A stretch of DNA of 33,678 nt from Gammaproteobacteria bacterium. Lineage in GTDB: Bacteria; Pseudomonadota; Gammaproteobacteria; Pseudomonadales; Halieaceae. Location: NCBI GenBank assembly GCA_030426545.1, contig JAUHYL010000044.1:1-33678 (forward strand), written 5' to 3'. A program made the translations under genes and the position numbers. How positions within the stretch are numbered: the stretch's first letter is position 1; each line of letters begins with the position of its first letter. A model generated the notes under the pieces. The model saw nothing but the letters and a program-made list of their open reading frames with translations. It did not search any database and had not been told where the DNA came from. This document shows positions 15,363-24,672 of this stretch, in pieces.

Positions 15363-16505
15363 ATGCGTATCGCCATTCCCAAGGAGACCCATCCGGGAGA
15401 GAACCGGGTGCCCATCATCCCCAACGACGCCAAGAAACTGGTGCGTCTGGGCGCTGAAATTGTCATCGAATCAGGCCTGGGAACCGGCTCCGGGTTCAGT
15501 GACGAAGAATACCAGGAAGCGGGCGCGAGCATCTCCAGCGACCGCAACGAGCTGTTCAGCAGCGCCGACATACTGCTGCGCCTGCGCAAGCCGGAAATCG
15601 AGGAAATCGCGCTGCTGAAAGATGGCGCGATCCACATCAGCTACCTCGATCCATTCAACGAGCACGGCCTGGTGCGGGCATTCAAGGATGCCAAGGTCAC
15701 CTCTATCAGCATGGAAATGATCCCGCGCACCACGCGCAGCCAGAAGATGGACGCGCTGAGCTCCCAGGCCAACCTTGCTGGCTACGTGATGGTGATTGAG
15801 GCAGCCAAGCATTTGCCGCGCATCATGCCCATGATGATGACGCCCGCAGGCACACTGAAGCCGGCCAACGTATTTGTCATCGGTGCGGGCGTTGCCGGTC
15901 TGCAGGCGATTGCGACCGCCAAGCGCCTCGGCGCCAAGGTAACGGCCTTTGATACACGCCCCGTGGTGGCAGAGCAGGTGCAGTCACTGGGCGCCAAGTT
16001 CCTGGAAATCGATCTCGGCGAGACCGGTGAGACTGCAGGGGGTTACGCCAAGGAGCTGACACCCGAGCAGGTCGAAAAGCAGCGTCAGGCACAGAAGGAC
16101 GTAATCGCCAAATCCGATGTCGTTATTACAACCGCCCAGGTGTTCGGTCGCAAGCCTCCGGTGCTGGTGACCAGTGACATGGTTGAGGGCATGGCGCCCG
16201 GCTCTGTCATTGTCGACATGGCGGCGGAAACGGGCGGCAACGTCGAAGGATCAGTGCCCAATGAAACGGTCGTTGTGAATGGCGTCACCATTGTTGGCCT
16301 GGGCAATCTCGCCGGTGAGGTGCCTCGTGATGCCAGCCAGATGTACTCCTCGAACCTGTTCAATCTGGTCGAAGACAGCTGGGACGAAGAGAAGAAGGCT
16401 TTCGTCATCGACTTTGAGCACGACATTCTGCCGGGTTGCATCATCACCCACGGTGGAGAAGTCACCAACGAAACCATCAAGAACGTACTGGAAGGGGGCG
16501 CTTAA
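15363..16505 (+). CDS. pntAA: PntAA, NAD-binding domain I of proton-translocating transhydrogenase
   Basis: A 380-residue soluble subunit (domain I) of the NAD(P) transhydrogenase. The opening MRIAIPKETHPGENRVPIIP is typical of the alanine dehydrogenase/PntA fold. The NAD-binding Rossmann motif VIGAGVAGLQAI is near residue 178, followed by AFDTRP. The enzyme passes hydride between NADH and NADP+ while moving protons across the inner membrane and is a major NADPH source. Here alpha is split in two (PntAA and PntAB), as in Rhodospirillum and many other bacteria, whereas Escherichia coli has one fused PntA. A GGGAG ribosome site precedes the ATG. The pntAB start follows the stop by one base. Confidence 0.95.
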   Translation: MRIAIPKETHPGENRVPIIPNDAKKLVRLGAEIVIESGLGTGSGFSDEEYQEAGASISSDRNELFSSADILLRLRKPEIEEIALLKDGAIHISYLDPFNEHGLVRAFKDAKVTSISMEMIPRTTRSQKMDALSSQANLAGYVMVIEAAKHLPRIMPMMMTPAGTLKPANVFVIGAGVAGLQAIATAKRLGAKVTAFDTRPVVAEQVQSLGAKFLEIDLGETGETAGGYAKELTPEQVEKQRQAQKDVIAKSDVVITTAQVFGRKPPVLVTSDMVEGMAPGSVIVDMAAETGGNVEGSVPNETVVVNGVTIVGLGNLAGEVPRDASQMYSSNLFNLVEDSWDEEKKAFVIDFEHDILPGCIITHGGEVTNETIKNVLEGGA

Positions 16506-16506
16506 G

Positions 16507-16794
16507 ATGATACCTGCAGAAGTTTTCCTGACATTTATCCTCATGTTGTCCATCTTCCTGGGCTTCGAATTGATCAACAAAGTGCCTGCCACGCTGCACA
16601 CGCCACTGATGAGTGGCGCCAATGCCATCTCCGGCATCACCGTGGTTGGCGCCGTCAGCCTGGCCGGTAGCGGTCACGGCGATCTGGCCCAGTGGCTGGG
16701 TGCCGGTGCGGTCGCCCTGGCCTCCATCAACGTGGTGGGCGGTTACCTGGTAACCGACCGCATGCTCGCCATGTTCAAGAAGAAGGAGGGATAA
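16507..16794 (+). CDS. pntAB: PntAB, membrane subunit of transhydrogenase
   Basis: A 95-residue membrane protein, domain IIa of the transhydrogenase, which is the C-terminal part of the fused PntA in enterics. It contains three hydrophobic helices and the conserved segments FELINKVPATLHTPLMSGAN and NVVGGYLVTDRML. With the PntB helices it forms the proton channel. The ATG comes one base after the pntAA stop, with the GGAAGGGGG run inside the end of pntAA serving as ribosome site. pntB follows six bases after its stop. Confidence 0.94.
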   Translation: MIPAEVFLTFILMLSIFLGFELINKVPATLHTPLMSGANAISGITVVGAVSLAGSGHGDLAQWLGAGAVALASINVVGGYLVTDRMLAMFKKKEG

Positions 16795-16800
16795 GGCGCC

Positions 16801-18153
16801 ATGGATAATTTGATTCAGTTCGCCTACGTTGTTTCCGCCGCGCTGTTCATTTTCGGCCTGAAACAACTGGGTTCGCCCGCGACGGCACGTCGCGGCAACA
16901 TGATTTCCTCCACCGGCATGCTGCTGGCCATTGTCGCCGCGCTGCTGGATCAGGGCATTGTTGAATACCAGTGGATCGTCGCAGGCATTATTGTGGGCGG
17001 CGCCATCGGTGCAGCGGCGGCGCGCATGGTACAGATGACTGCCATGCCGGAAATGGTCGCGCTGTTCAACGGTTTTGGTGGTATGGCCAGCTTGCTGGTT
17101 GGTGCCGCTGCGCTCAGCCCGGGAGCGGACACATTCACCCTGGTCACCATCGTGCTGTCGATCCTTATCGGCGGCCTGACCTTCACCGGCTCACTGGTGG
17201 CCTACGGCAAGCTGAGCGAGAAGATCTCCTCCGCGGCGGTACTGTTCAGCGGCCAGCAGGTTGTGAACAGCATTATCGTGGCCGCCATTCTGGGCAGCGC
17301 GGTGATGTTCTGCATGAACCCGGACAACACGCTTTGGTTGTTCCTGGTCATCGCCCTGTCGCTGGTGTTCGGCGTGATGGCGGTGATCCCCATCGGTGGC
17401 GCTGATATGCCGGTGGTGATCTCGCTGTTGAACTCCTACTCTGGCCTTGCGGCGTGCGCCGCGGGCTTCGCGGTCGACAACAACATCCTCATTGTCGCCG
17501 GTTCGCTGGTAGGGGCATCGGGCATCATTCTTACGCAGATCATGTGTAAGGCCATGAATCGCTCGCTGTCCAACGTGCTCTTCTCCGGCTTTGGTAGCGG
17601 TAAAACAGAAGCTACGGAAGTCGAAGGCGAGATCAAGCCGATCTCTGTCGAAGACGCGTTCTACGTACTGGAAGCCGCCAGCAGCGTCGCCATCATCCCC
17701 GGCTACGGCATGGCGGTTGCACAGGCGCAGCACGTGGTCAAAGAGCTGATGGAGCTGCTTGAGCACAACGGTGCTGAAGTGAACTTTGGTATTCACCCGG
17801 TCGCCGGCCGCATGCCCGGACACATGAACGTGTTGCTGGCAGAGGCAGATGTCCCCTACGATCAGCTCCTGGAGATGGACGACATCAACCCACGCATGGA
17901 AACTGTTGACGTCGCTATCGTGATCGGCGCCAACGACGTGGTTAACCCCGCGGCGCGTGAAGTGGAGTCATCGCCCATTTACGGCATGCCCGTCATTAAT
18001 GTGGATTCGGCGCGCACAGTATTCGTACTGAAGCGTTCCATGGCATCGGGTTTTGCGGGCATTGAAAATCCGCTGTTCTACAAAGACAACACGCGTATGC
18101 TGTTTGGCGATGCGAAGGAATCCATCGGCGGGCTGGTTCGCGAGTTCAGCTAG
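16801..18153 (+). CDS. pntB: PntB, membrane and NADP-binding subunit of transhydrogenase
   Basis: A 450-residue beta subunit. The first 255 residues are mostly membrane helices (domain IIb) with the conserved VALFNGFGGMASLLV block. The last 180 residues are the NADP(H)-binding domain III, with the fingerprint IIPGYGMAVAQAQH and the segments NFGIHPVAGRMPGHMNVLLAEA and GANDVVNPAA, then MPVINVDSARTVFVLKRSM. All are diagnostic of PntB. It is the last gene of the pnt unit and is followed by a strong intrinsic terminator about 30 bases downstream. Confidence 0.96.
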   Translation: MDNLIQFAYVVSAALFIFGLKQLGSPATARRGNMISSTGMLLAIVAALLDQGIVEYQWIVAGIIVGGAIGAAAARMVQMTAMPEMVALFNGFGGMASLLVGAAALSPGADTFTLVTIVLSILIGGLTFTGSLVAYGKLSEKISSAAVLFSGQQVVNSIIVAAILGSAVMFCMNPDNTLWLFLVIALSLVFGVMAVIPIGGADMPVVISLLNSYSGLAACAAGFAVDNNILIVAGSLVGASGIILTQIMCKAMNRSLSNVLFSGFGSGKTEATEVEGEIKPISVEDAFYVLEAASSVAIIPGYGMAVAQAQHVVKELMELLEHNGAEVNFGIHPVAGRMPGHMNVLLAEADVPYDQLLEMDDINPRMETVDVAIVIGANDVVNPAAREVESSPIYGMPVINVDSARTVFVLKRSMASGFAGIENPLFYKDNTRMLFGDAKESIGGLVREFS

Positions 18154-18182
18154 GCAGGCAGCGCTGTCATTGGCGTTGTGTG

Positions 18183-18209
18183 AAGGCCGGCTGTTTAGCC
18201 GGCCTTTTT
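18183..18209 (+). terminator. Strong intrinsic terminator of the pnt operon
   Basis: A perfect seven-base stem GGCCGGC (18185-18191) / GCCGGCC (18198-18204) with a six-base loop, extended by AA/TT, and ending in five T residues (18205-18209). In the reverse direction the stem is followed by only two T residues, so it mainly serves the pnt genes. Confidence 0.9.
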
Positions 18210-18269
18210 CGTTTCTGCGCTCGAGAATAGGGCGCGGTCACAGCCGGCATTAGCTAAACACGTCTGCCG

Positions 18270-19223
18270 CTAGGCATTGTCCCAATCAAACGCCAGGACG
18301 GCACGAATATCCGTTTCGCCCAGTGCCAGCATCAGCAATCGATCAAGGCCCAGCGCCACACCGCTGCAATCGGGCAGACCGTGCTCCAGCGCTGCCAGGA
18401 GTTGCTCATCCGCAGCGCGCTCGGGAAGTCCGCGCTCGCGCCTGTGCGCATTGTCGGCATCAAAACGTGAGCGCTGCTCGGCGGCATCCGTCAACTCACA
18501 GTAGCCGTTGGCCAGTTCCAGGCCGTCAACATAGAGTTCAAAGCGTTGGCCAACGCTTACGTCTCCGGCCGGTGCAATCCTCGCCAGCGCCGCCTGGGAG
18601 GACGGGTAGTCGTAGACGAAGCACATGCCCTGGTGAGCGAGCCGCGGCTCTATGACATGACTCATCAGCAGGTCCAGCCAAAGGTCGCGCTCGCCTTCGA
18701 GATCGCCAGGGTCCAGGTGCTGACGAGCGACCTGCGCCAGTTCCTGCGAGGTTGCCGTCATTGGATCCACGGACAACTGCTGCAGGAACAACTGCCGGTA
18801 GCTGATACTGCGGTACGGCCTGTCGCCCAATACACCGCAGACCAACTCGGCGACCTCTTCCATCAGCGCGTGGTGATCCAGGCCGGGGCGGTACCATTCA
18901 AGGAGAGTAAATTCAGGGTTGTGCCGCGCCCCCGCCTCGCCATCCCGGAAGGCTTTGCAAACCTGATAAATCGCCGGGCCATGCGCCGACAGAAGTCGCT
19001 TCATCGCATATTCAGGCGAAGTCTGCAGGAAGCGCGGCGCGGGCAGTGAGACACCGCGTTGCACGCAGAAAGGTTCGATTGCAGGGTCTGTGACACCGGC
19101 AGCGGCCAGCAGGGGGGTTTCTACTTCGAGCACGTCGCGCTCAAGGAAGAACGCGCGAATTTGATTCAGTAACTGCGCCCGACGACGCAGCGTTGCAAGT
19201 TCAACGCCGGGTCGCCAGTTCAC
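18270..19223 (-). CDS. epmA: EpmA, elongation factor P (R)-beta-lysine ligase
   Basis: A 317-residue class II lysyl-tRNA-synthetase paralogue lacking the anticodon-binding domain (also called PoxA, GenX or YjeA). Class II motifs are clear: FLERDVLEVETPLL (motif 1), CKAFRDGEAGARHNPEFTLL (motif 2) and GVALGLDRLLMLALG (motif 3). It attaches beta-lysine to Lys34 of EF-P. It lies 52 bases downstream of efp on the same strand, so enzyme and substrate are probably co-transcribed. The start is a GTG at 19223 giving MNWRPGVELATLRRR, which matches the family N-terminus in length. The lysine 2,3-aminomutase partner EpmB is not in the window. Confidence 0.94.
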   Translation of the reverse strand: MNWRPGVELATLRRRAQLLNQIRAFFLERDVLEVETPLLAAAGVTDPAIEPFCVQRGVSLPAPRFLQTSPEYAMKRLLSAHGPAIYQVCKAFRDGEAGARHNPEFTLLEWYRPGLDHHALMEEVAELVCGVLGDRPYRSISYRQLFLQQLSVDPMTATSQELAQVARQHLDPGDLEGERDLWLDLLMSHVIEPRLAHQGMCFVYDYPSSQAALARIAPAGDVSVGQRFELYVDGLELANGYCELTDAAEQRSRFDADNAHRRERGLPERAADEQLLAALEHGLPDCSGVALGLDRLLMLALGETDIRAVLAFDWDNA

Positions 19224-19275
19224 AGTTGTCTGATCCAGTGGCGAGTAGCGAAGGGAGCCGGCTCAACTCACCGGC

Positions 19276-19848
19276 TCAGGATTTACCCGCCCGGCCCTGG
19301 TATTCGCCGGTACGCGTATCCACTCGCACCACCTCGCCTTCACTGAGGAACAATGGGACCTTGACCACGGCACCGGTGCTCAGGGTTGCCGGCTTGTTTC
19401 CGCCACTGGCGGTATCGCCCTTGAGCCCGGGATCGGTCTGCGTAATTTCCAACTCCACGAAGTTGGGAGGTGCGACAGAAAGCGGCGCGCCGTTGTACAG
19501 CGTCACCTCACACTTGTCCTGCTCCTTCAGCCAGATGTGGGCATCCCCCACCGCGTTGGCGTCCGCCTGGTATTGCTCGTAGGTGTCCGGCTCCATGAAG
19601 TGCCAGAATTCACCGTCGGTGTACAGGTATTCCATCGTACGATCCATCACGTCTGCGGCCTCCAGCGACTCTCCAGACTTGAACGTACGTTCCCACACGC
19701 GCCCACTTTTCAGGTTGCGCAGCTTTACCCTGTTGAAGGCCTGACCCTTGCCGGGTTTGACAAATTCATTGTCGAGGATGCTACACGGATCGCCCTCAAG
19801 CATGACCTTGAGGCCCGCGCGGAATTCATTGGTGGAAAATGTCGCCAT
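19276..19848 (-). CDS. efp: Elongation factor P
   Basis: A 190-residue EF-P with the expected three-barrel layout. It binds stalled ribosomes between the P and E sites and speeds peptide bonds at polyproline stretches. The modification loop reads VKPGKGQAF with Lys at position 34 exactly, counting from the chosen ATG, which matches the Escherichia coli site and the presence of epmA next door. The longer reading frame to 20028 has no EF-P-like sequence and would run across the divergent promoter region, so the ATG at 19848 is used. Length is close to the Escherichia coli protein (188). Confidence 0.96.
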   Translation of the reverse strand: MATFSTNEFRAGLKVMLEGDPCSILDNEFVKPGKGQAFNRVKLRNLKSGRVWERTFKSGESLEAADVMDRTMEYLYTDGEFWHFMEPDTYEQYQADANAVGDAHIWLKEQDKCEVTLYNGAPLSVAPPNFVELEITQTDPGLKGDTASGGNKPATLSTGAVVKVPLFLSEGEVVRVDTRTGEYQGRAGKS

Positions 19849-19884
19849 GGCAGTATCTGCAGTTCTATCGATTCGGAAGGTTCC

Positions 19885-19914
19885 ATAATACCGCAGCCGC
19901 GCAGCCAATGGCAG
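19885..19914 (-). promoter_or_regulatory. Candidate promoter of efp-epmA
   Basis: On the minus strand CTGCCA (19909-19914, 4 of 6 to the -35) and TATTAT (19885-19890, 5 of 6 to the -10) are 18 bases apart, placing transcription start about 30 bases before the efp ATG. It lies in the 195-base gap between efp and the divergent gene at 20044. Confidence 0.4.
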
Positions 19915-20043
19915 GTGTGCACTGGCTCCAGCGTGCTGGAATAGGCTATTCTTGATGGCACGCCAGAACAGTGCTCTCTTGCCACGCAGTGCGTCCAACC
20001 AGCGGAACGAGCACCAACCATAAAACAACAGGTGGGTAACACC

Positions 20044-21903
20044 ATGGCAGACAGCCCGAAGATCAGGCTGAGCATACCGCGCCAGGATCTGGCGGAATTC
20101 ACTCCGTTCCCGCTGACCATCGAGGGCGCGCGAAGTTGGGCCGACTCCCTGCCCGTGGTGAACACCATGGCCGCCGCACAGCTACTGGCCAGAGCCCTGG
20201 GCGACAGCAACCGCAGCCGAATCTCACCTGAAACCCGCTTCGACATTCTCGAAAGCCTGCGAGCAAATCTTGAGATAGCGCTTACCAGTCTGGGTAAGCG
20301 TTATCTCAAGCAACCGCTGGTGATGCCGGAAGAGCCCGGCAGGATGGCCGCATTGGCGGAGGAACTGCTCGTCGCCGCGGGCACCGCGTACACCATCGTC
20401 GCCCTGGAGACAATTCGCAGCCCGGACGGCATCGTGCAGATTCACCCCGCGCGACTGGCATGCCAGGCCATTCAGCGCGCTATGCACTATGCGGGGCTGA
20501 AAGTGCTGCAGTCACTGCAACTGTACCAGCCCCTGCCGCCGCAGAGCTGGCGCACGCTGCATCAGCTTTACGCGCTGGCCCAGAATCAGCAACTGCAGGA
20601 TTTGCCCGTGCAGCGCGAAGGTGCGCCCGCGAGCAGCATCAAGTCCACGTACCTGCAGGCGCTCATCCTGAGCTGCTGCAAACCCAACCAGCTACGACAG
20701 TCCGACCTGTCCAGCATCTATTCCGCGCTTGCGCAATGGAGTGACCTGATAGCCCTGGAGGAAAGTGGCGACAGCAGCGCGCTGTACACGGTCGATCTGG
20801 CAAGCGATCAACCGCCAATGTACAGCTCACTGTGGGCGGATTCTGCAGAACAACAGCGGCTCCGCATCGACACGGAGCCGCTGGTGAAACAGCTGCGGCA
20901 ATTGAAGCAGCAGGAAGCGGCAGGAAACAGGGAACGCCCCGGCAGCCTGGAAGTTGCCGAACGCAACAACGGTTCTGGTGACTATTCGACCCTGGCCCCG
21001 CACCTGTTGGACCATCTTATTCATTCGCTGGGCAGTATGAGCCTGCGCAATTTCAAGCGTACTCCAAGCCGCAGCATGCTGCGTGTCTGCATCGGCCTGA
21101 GTAGCACGCACTACCACGTGGCGGGCCGCACTGATTTCGAATCACTGACGCAGGATGCCGCCAGGGCAGGCTCAGCGAAAAGGAGTGGCGCATTCCCGTC
21201 TCCGGACAAAGCGGACGTCTGGAGTGACGCCAGCACAGGCCGCGACTACGTCGGAAACGAATGGCTACCGGGGCAGGCTCAGACCGAAAACAGCGAGCAG
21301 CGCGATCGACTGGATCAACGCACGCGCGAGGAGCTACTGGAAGAAGTGGAGGTACAACTGCCGCTGGATCAACGCTACCCCACCTACAAAGTGCAGCTTA
21401 CCAATGCCAGCCCCGGCGGCTACTGCCTGGAGTGGCGAGAAGACCTGCCGGGTGAGGTGCGCACAGGCGATATCTTCGGCATCAGGGAAGAGCACGCAAC
21501 TGAATGGATGATCGCCGTCGTGCGCTGGCTGAGCAGGCTGGAAAGCAGCCATTCCCTGATCGGGCTGGAGTTGGTCAGCCCGCGCGCCGTGGCATTCGGT
21601 GCCCAGGTTCAACACAACAACTCCGCCGGCGCCGCAATGCGCGTACTGTTGCTACCCGACATCAAACTGGTAGGGCAGGCACCCACATTGATCACACCAC
21701 GTACGGGCTTTCGCGAGGGCCAGCGCATCTCCCTGCTCAACCGTCAGGAGAAAAAGCGCGTGCAGTTACTGCGCAAGCTCTCTGCCACGGCCAGCTACTC
21801 GCAGTTTGAGTTCGATTACGTGCAGGAGTTGGGAGACGTGCTGACGCAGGGAGACCAGGCTTTAAAGAACTCGCCCTACGATTCGCTGTGGAGCAATATC
21901 TAG
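20044..21903 (+). CDS. Large uncharacterised protein with a C-terminal PilZ-like segment
   Basis: A 619-residue soluble protein with no signal peptide or membrane segment. Residues 1 to about 300 are helical and Leu/Ala/Gln-rich, possibly repeat-like; a hydrophilic linker with many Ser, Gly and Asp residues follows (about 360-420). Residues about 430-560 are rich in beta strands and contain N454-A-S-P-G-G459, resembling the (D/N)xSxxG motif of PilZ domains, then [19 protein letters not shown] and [11 protein letters not shown], a PilZ-like barrel pattern. The arginine motif RxxxR expected about 20-30 residues earlier is not clear, so c-di-GMP binding is doubtful. The ATG at 20044 has AGGTGG eight bases upstream; a GTG at 20032 lies within that site. 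Divergent from efp and convergent with serB. I do not recognise a named function. Confidence 0.7.
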   Translation: MADSPKIRLSIPRQDLAEFTPFPLTIEGARSWADSLPVVNTMAAAQLLARALGDSNRSRISPETRFDILESLRANLEIALTSLGKRYLKQPLVMPEEPGRMAALAEELLVAAGTAYTIVALETIRSPDGIVQIHPARLACQAIQRAMHYAGLKVLQSLQLYQPLPPQSWRTLHQLYALAQNQQLQDLPVQREGAPASSIKSTYLQALILSCCKPNQLRQSDLSSIYSALAQWSDLIALEESGDSSALYTVDLASDQPPMYSSLWADSAEQQRLRIDTEPLVKQLRQLKQQEAAGNRERPGSLEVAERNNGSGDYSTLAPHLLDHLIHSLGSMSLRNFKRTPSRSMLRVCIGLSSTHYHVAGRTDFESLTQDAARAGSAKRSGAFPSPDKADVWSDASTGRDYVGNEWLPGQAQTENSEQRDRLDQRTREELLEEVEVQLPLDQRYPTYKVQLTNASPGGYCLEWREDLPGEVRTGDIFGIREEHATEWMIAVVRWLSRLESSHSLIGLELVSPRAVAFGAQVQHNNSAGAAMRVLLLPDIKLVGQAPTLITPRTGFREGQRISLLNRQEKKRVQLLRKLSATASYSQFEFDYVQELGDVLTQGDQALKNSPYDSLWSNI

Positions 21904-21918
21904 CGCAGATAACCGCTG

Positions 21919-23160
21919 CTAGTCCGACGGATAATTATCCGACTGGTACTTGTCAGAAAACCCGAGCAGGTAAAGGATTGCATCCAGGCCCAATGTGGAA
22001 ATCGACTGCTCCGCGCTGCGCTTGACCAGTGGCTTGGCGCGAAAAGCGATGCCCAGCCCGGCGATGCTCAACATAGGCAAATCGTTCGCGCCATCACCCA
22101 CTGCAATCACCTGCTCCAGGTTCACGGCTTCTTCTGCCGCGAGCTGGCGCAACAACTCTGCCTTGCGCTCCCCATCGACGATCGCACCACTGATATTCCC
22201 CGTAACGACTCCGTCGGCGATGTCCAACTCGTTGGCGTAAACGTAATCGATACCCAGCTTTTGCTGCAGCGCGTGCGCAAAATAGGTGAAACCGCCGGAC
22301 AGGATTGCGGTTTTGTAGCCCAGTTTACGCAGCGTGCCTATAAGGTGTTCGGCGCCCTCGGTGATTTTTAGCTGCGCCGCAACCTCCTGCAGGGCGCTTT
22401 CGGGCAGACCCTTGAGCAGCGCGACTCGCGCACGGAAACTTTCGCTGAAGTCCAGCTCACCGCGCATTGCACGCTCCGTGATGGCGCTCACCTCTTCACC
22501 CACCCCGGCGATGCGGGCCAGTTCGTCGATCACCTCCGCTTCAATCAGCGTCGAATCCATATCAAAGGCAACCAGCCGGCGATTGCGGCGGTACATGTTG
22601 TCCTGTTGAAACGCCAGATCCACCTCCAGCGCACTGGCGACCTCCAACAGGTTACGGCGGAAGTCGTCGGCATCTGCCAGTGACCCGCGGGCAGAAAACT
22701 CAACACAGGCCTTGCTCTGTGCGGGTATTTCTCCAAGAGGAATACGGCCCGACAAACGCCGGATACCGTCAATGTTCAAGCCGTGTTCGGCCACAACCGC
22801 GGTGACGCGTGAGAGCTGGTCTGCGGTGATCTTGCGAGCCAGCAAGGTAATAATATAGCGCGCCCTGCCCTGCTCCATCACCCAGCCATCGTAGCTATCG
22901 GCTTCGACAGGGCTGATGCGCAGACGTAAGTCCCGCTCAGCGGTAAACGCTTCGATCAGCGCGGCTATTGTCCCCGGTTCTCGGTCGCCCGGCACCTCCG
23001 CCAGAATGCCCAGTGACAGCGTGGCGTGGATAACCGACTGGCCAATATCCAGGATACTCGCACCCTGCCCGGCAAGGATGGCGCTAACGCCGGCCGTCAC
23101 TCCGGGCTGGTCTTCGCCGGAAATCGTTATCAGCAATATACGGTTCACGGAAGCTTCCAT
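21919..23160 (-). CDS. serB: SerB, phosphoserine phosphatase with N-terminal ACT-like domains
   Basis: Catalyses the last step of serine synthesis, O-phospho-L-serine to L-serine. The 413-residue long form has ACT-like regulatory sequence in roughly the first 180 residues (LITISGEDQPGVTAGVSAIL and ILDIGQSVIHATLSLGI), then a HAD phosphatase domain. HAD motif I is D200-M-D-S-T204 with nucleophile D200; later come LSGGFTYFA and VGDGANDLPML. It closely resembles Pseudomonas SerB. The ATG at 23160 is used, but a GTG at 23148, five bases after a GGAAG site, fits the family N-terminus better and may be the true start. Convergent with the PilZ-like gene (15-base gap) and divergent from the membrane-protein gene at 23353. 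Confidence 0.94.
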   Translation of the reverse strand: MEASVNRILLITISGEDQPGVTAGVSAILAGQGASILDIGQSVIHATLSLGILAEVPGDREPGTIAALIEAFTAERDLRLRISPVEADSYDGWVMEQGRARYIITLLARKITADQLSRVTAVVAEHGLNIDGIRRLSGRIPLGEIPAQSKACVEFSARGSLADADDFRRNLLEVASALEVDLAFQQDNMYRRNRRLVAFDMDSTLIEAEVIDELARIAGVGEEVSAITERAMRGELDFSESFRARVALLKGLPESALQEVAAQLKITEGAEHLIGTLRKLGYKTAILSGGFTYFAHALQQKLGIDYVYANELDIADGVVTGNISGAIVDGERKAELLRQLAAEEAVNLEQVIAVGDGANDLPMLSIAGLGIAFRAKPLVKRSAEQSISTLGLDAILYLLGFSDKYQSDNYPSD

Positions 23161-23304
23161 TCAATTCTGGCGCCATTCTACGCACCGCGCTGCCGACTTG
23201 AAAGGTAGACAACGCCCTCTCGCAGCCGGGCATCCGGTGCGGTAGCCAGCAATCCCGACGGTACTAAAAGCGCCTGCAGGCACCACATGCGCTGAGCTCT
23301 GGTT

Positions 23305-23310
23305 TATACT
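23305..23310 (+). promoter_or_regulatory. Possible -10 box for the gene at 23353
   Basis: TATACT (5 of 6 to consensus) lies 42 bases before the GTG start in the serB divergent gap (23161-23352). The -35 position is poor (ACCACA at 17 bases), so this is only a suggestion. Confidence 0.28.
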
Positions 23311-23352
23311 GGCCGGCCAGCGGGCAAATCGACTACGCGGTGACACGGCCCT

Positions 23353-24606
23353 GTGAGCAAACGCTTTTCTGAATCCTCCCTGAGCCGGCAACTTGCGCTG
23401 GTCGCGGCCTGTCTCTGCCTTGTTGTCGGCCTGGCGATCGTTACCCTGGGTGCAATCTCCAGCCGCCACATGCAGCAACAGCTTCAGGAGCAGCACGGCG
23501 AAGCCCTGGCAGAGTTGATCGCCCATCGCGTCAGCGGCGCGATGGAAAATGGAGATCTGCTGAGCGTTTCAGCCACGCTACAACGCTTTATTGCCATTTC
23601 TGCCGCCGAGGAAGTTGTCATCACCGACGTCGAGGGCAAGATTCTCGGCCAGGCGGGAAGTTCCACCGGCAGACACCGATCCGAATTCAGTGCGGCGGTG
23701 CGTATCGAGTCACTGGTTGCCGGTGAGGTCCGCGTGGCGATGCGCACTGATGAAGCCGACGCCGCTCAAAACCAGTTAATTGTGAGCCTGTTGGGATTGG
23801 CGGTGCTGCTCAGTCTCGCGGTCTACGGGGGCACTCGCCATTTCGCGCAGCGACTGGGTGGACAACTCGCAAAGCTGGCGAACACCATCAATCTCGAAGA
23901 CGCGCCGCTACAGGATAAATCCGCCAACGAGTTGCAACTGCTGCAGAGCCGCATCGAGGCACTGCCGATGGACTTGCTGCGCACCCGCAGTGAGCCTGCG
24001 CCGCAGGACGAAAACTATCGCACCACCAGCGTGCTTTACCTGCACCTGGCAAGCCTGTCGCGGTACGTGGATTCCCTGGATGAACACGCCCTGCAACGTT
24101 ACACACATCGCCTGCACCAGGTGATCTATGCCGCTGCAGGATTTTACGGCGGAGACATCCACGTCGCACGCCAGTTCGGACTCGCGGTGTATTTCAGCGG
24201 AGACAACAAGGCCGGCAGCGCGCCATTTCGTGCCGCTTCCTGCGGGTGGCTGGTGGCCGCCGTATGCGCGGAGCTTGAAGAACATATGTCGTTATCGCTG
24301 CAACTGGCCATGGCAGTGTCGCGCAGCGAACTCGGCATAGGTGATGGCAGCGACATCTATCCCGGGCTTTACATGCAGCATACGCTGGATGAACTGCACA
24401 GCATTTGCCTGAGCGAGACACAGGGCGTGCTGCTCGCGCCCGCGCTCAGTGACGATGTGGACATCGCCAGCCGCCTGCGCGCGAGCCCCACAGAGCTGCA
24501 GGGCTACGGACTGGTCGAGGAATTTGCCGCCACCTATAGCGACCTGCTGGAGCGGCAACTACGACTGATCATGCGGCGACTCAACGATCCGGGCAGCGCT
24601 GCCTGA
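23353..24606 (+). CDS. Two-TM membrane protein with degenerate class III cyclase-like domain (YtjB/AhpA-like position)
   Basis: A 417-residue protein. Membrane helices at about 13-35 and 142-160 flank a periplasmic domain of about 100 residues that looks like a small Cache/PAS-type sensor (VVITDVEGKILGQAG). Residues about 223-395 fit the class III nucleotide cyclase pattern: V227-L-Y-L-H-L-A-S-L-S, then GFYGGDI (G266-G267) and FGLAVYF, then an LYMQHTLDELHSIC-type block. The two metal aspartates are replaced: H231 and F275 stand in their places. Catalysis is therefore unlikely, and a signalling or scaffolding role is inferred. Its N-terminal plan and divergence from serB recall the small Escherichia coli protein YtjB (Smp), which lacks the extra domain. 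Start is a GTG; no strong ribosome site is visible. Confidence 0.72.
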   Translation: MSKRFSESSLSRQLALVAACLCLVVGLAIVTLGAISSRHMQQQLQEQHGEALAELIAHRVSGAMENGDLLSVSATLQRFIAISAAEEVVITDVEGKILGQAGSSTGRHRSEFSAAVRIESLVAGEVRVAMRTDEADAAQNQLIVSLLGLAVLLSLAVYGGTRHFAQRLGGQLAKLANTINLEDAPLQDKSANELQLLQSRIEALPMDLLRTRSEPAPQDENYRTTSVLYLHLASLSRYVDSLDEHALQRYTHRLHQVIYAAAGFYGGDIHVARQFGLAVYFSGDNKAGSAPFRAASCGWLVAAVCAELEEHMSLSLQLAMAVSRSELGIGDGSDIYPGLYMQHTLDELHSICLSETQGVLLAPALSDDVDIASRLRASPTELQGYGLVEEFAATYSDLLERQLRLIMRRLNDPGSAA

Positions 24607-24672
24607 CAACGCGGCCCCTTCGCCGTACAACTACCGCCAGCCCCGGACTTTGCGCAGAGCCATGCGTTTACG

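Noticed and set aside
19849-20028. 60-residue extension of EF-P
   Set aside because: It has no similarity to EF-P. Counting from ATG 19848 puts the modified lysine exactly at position 34.
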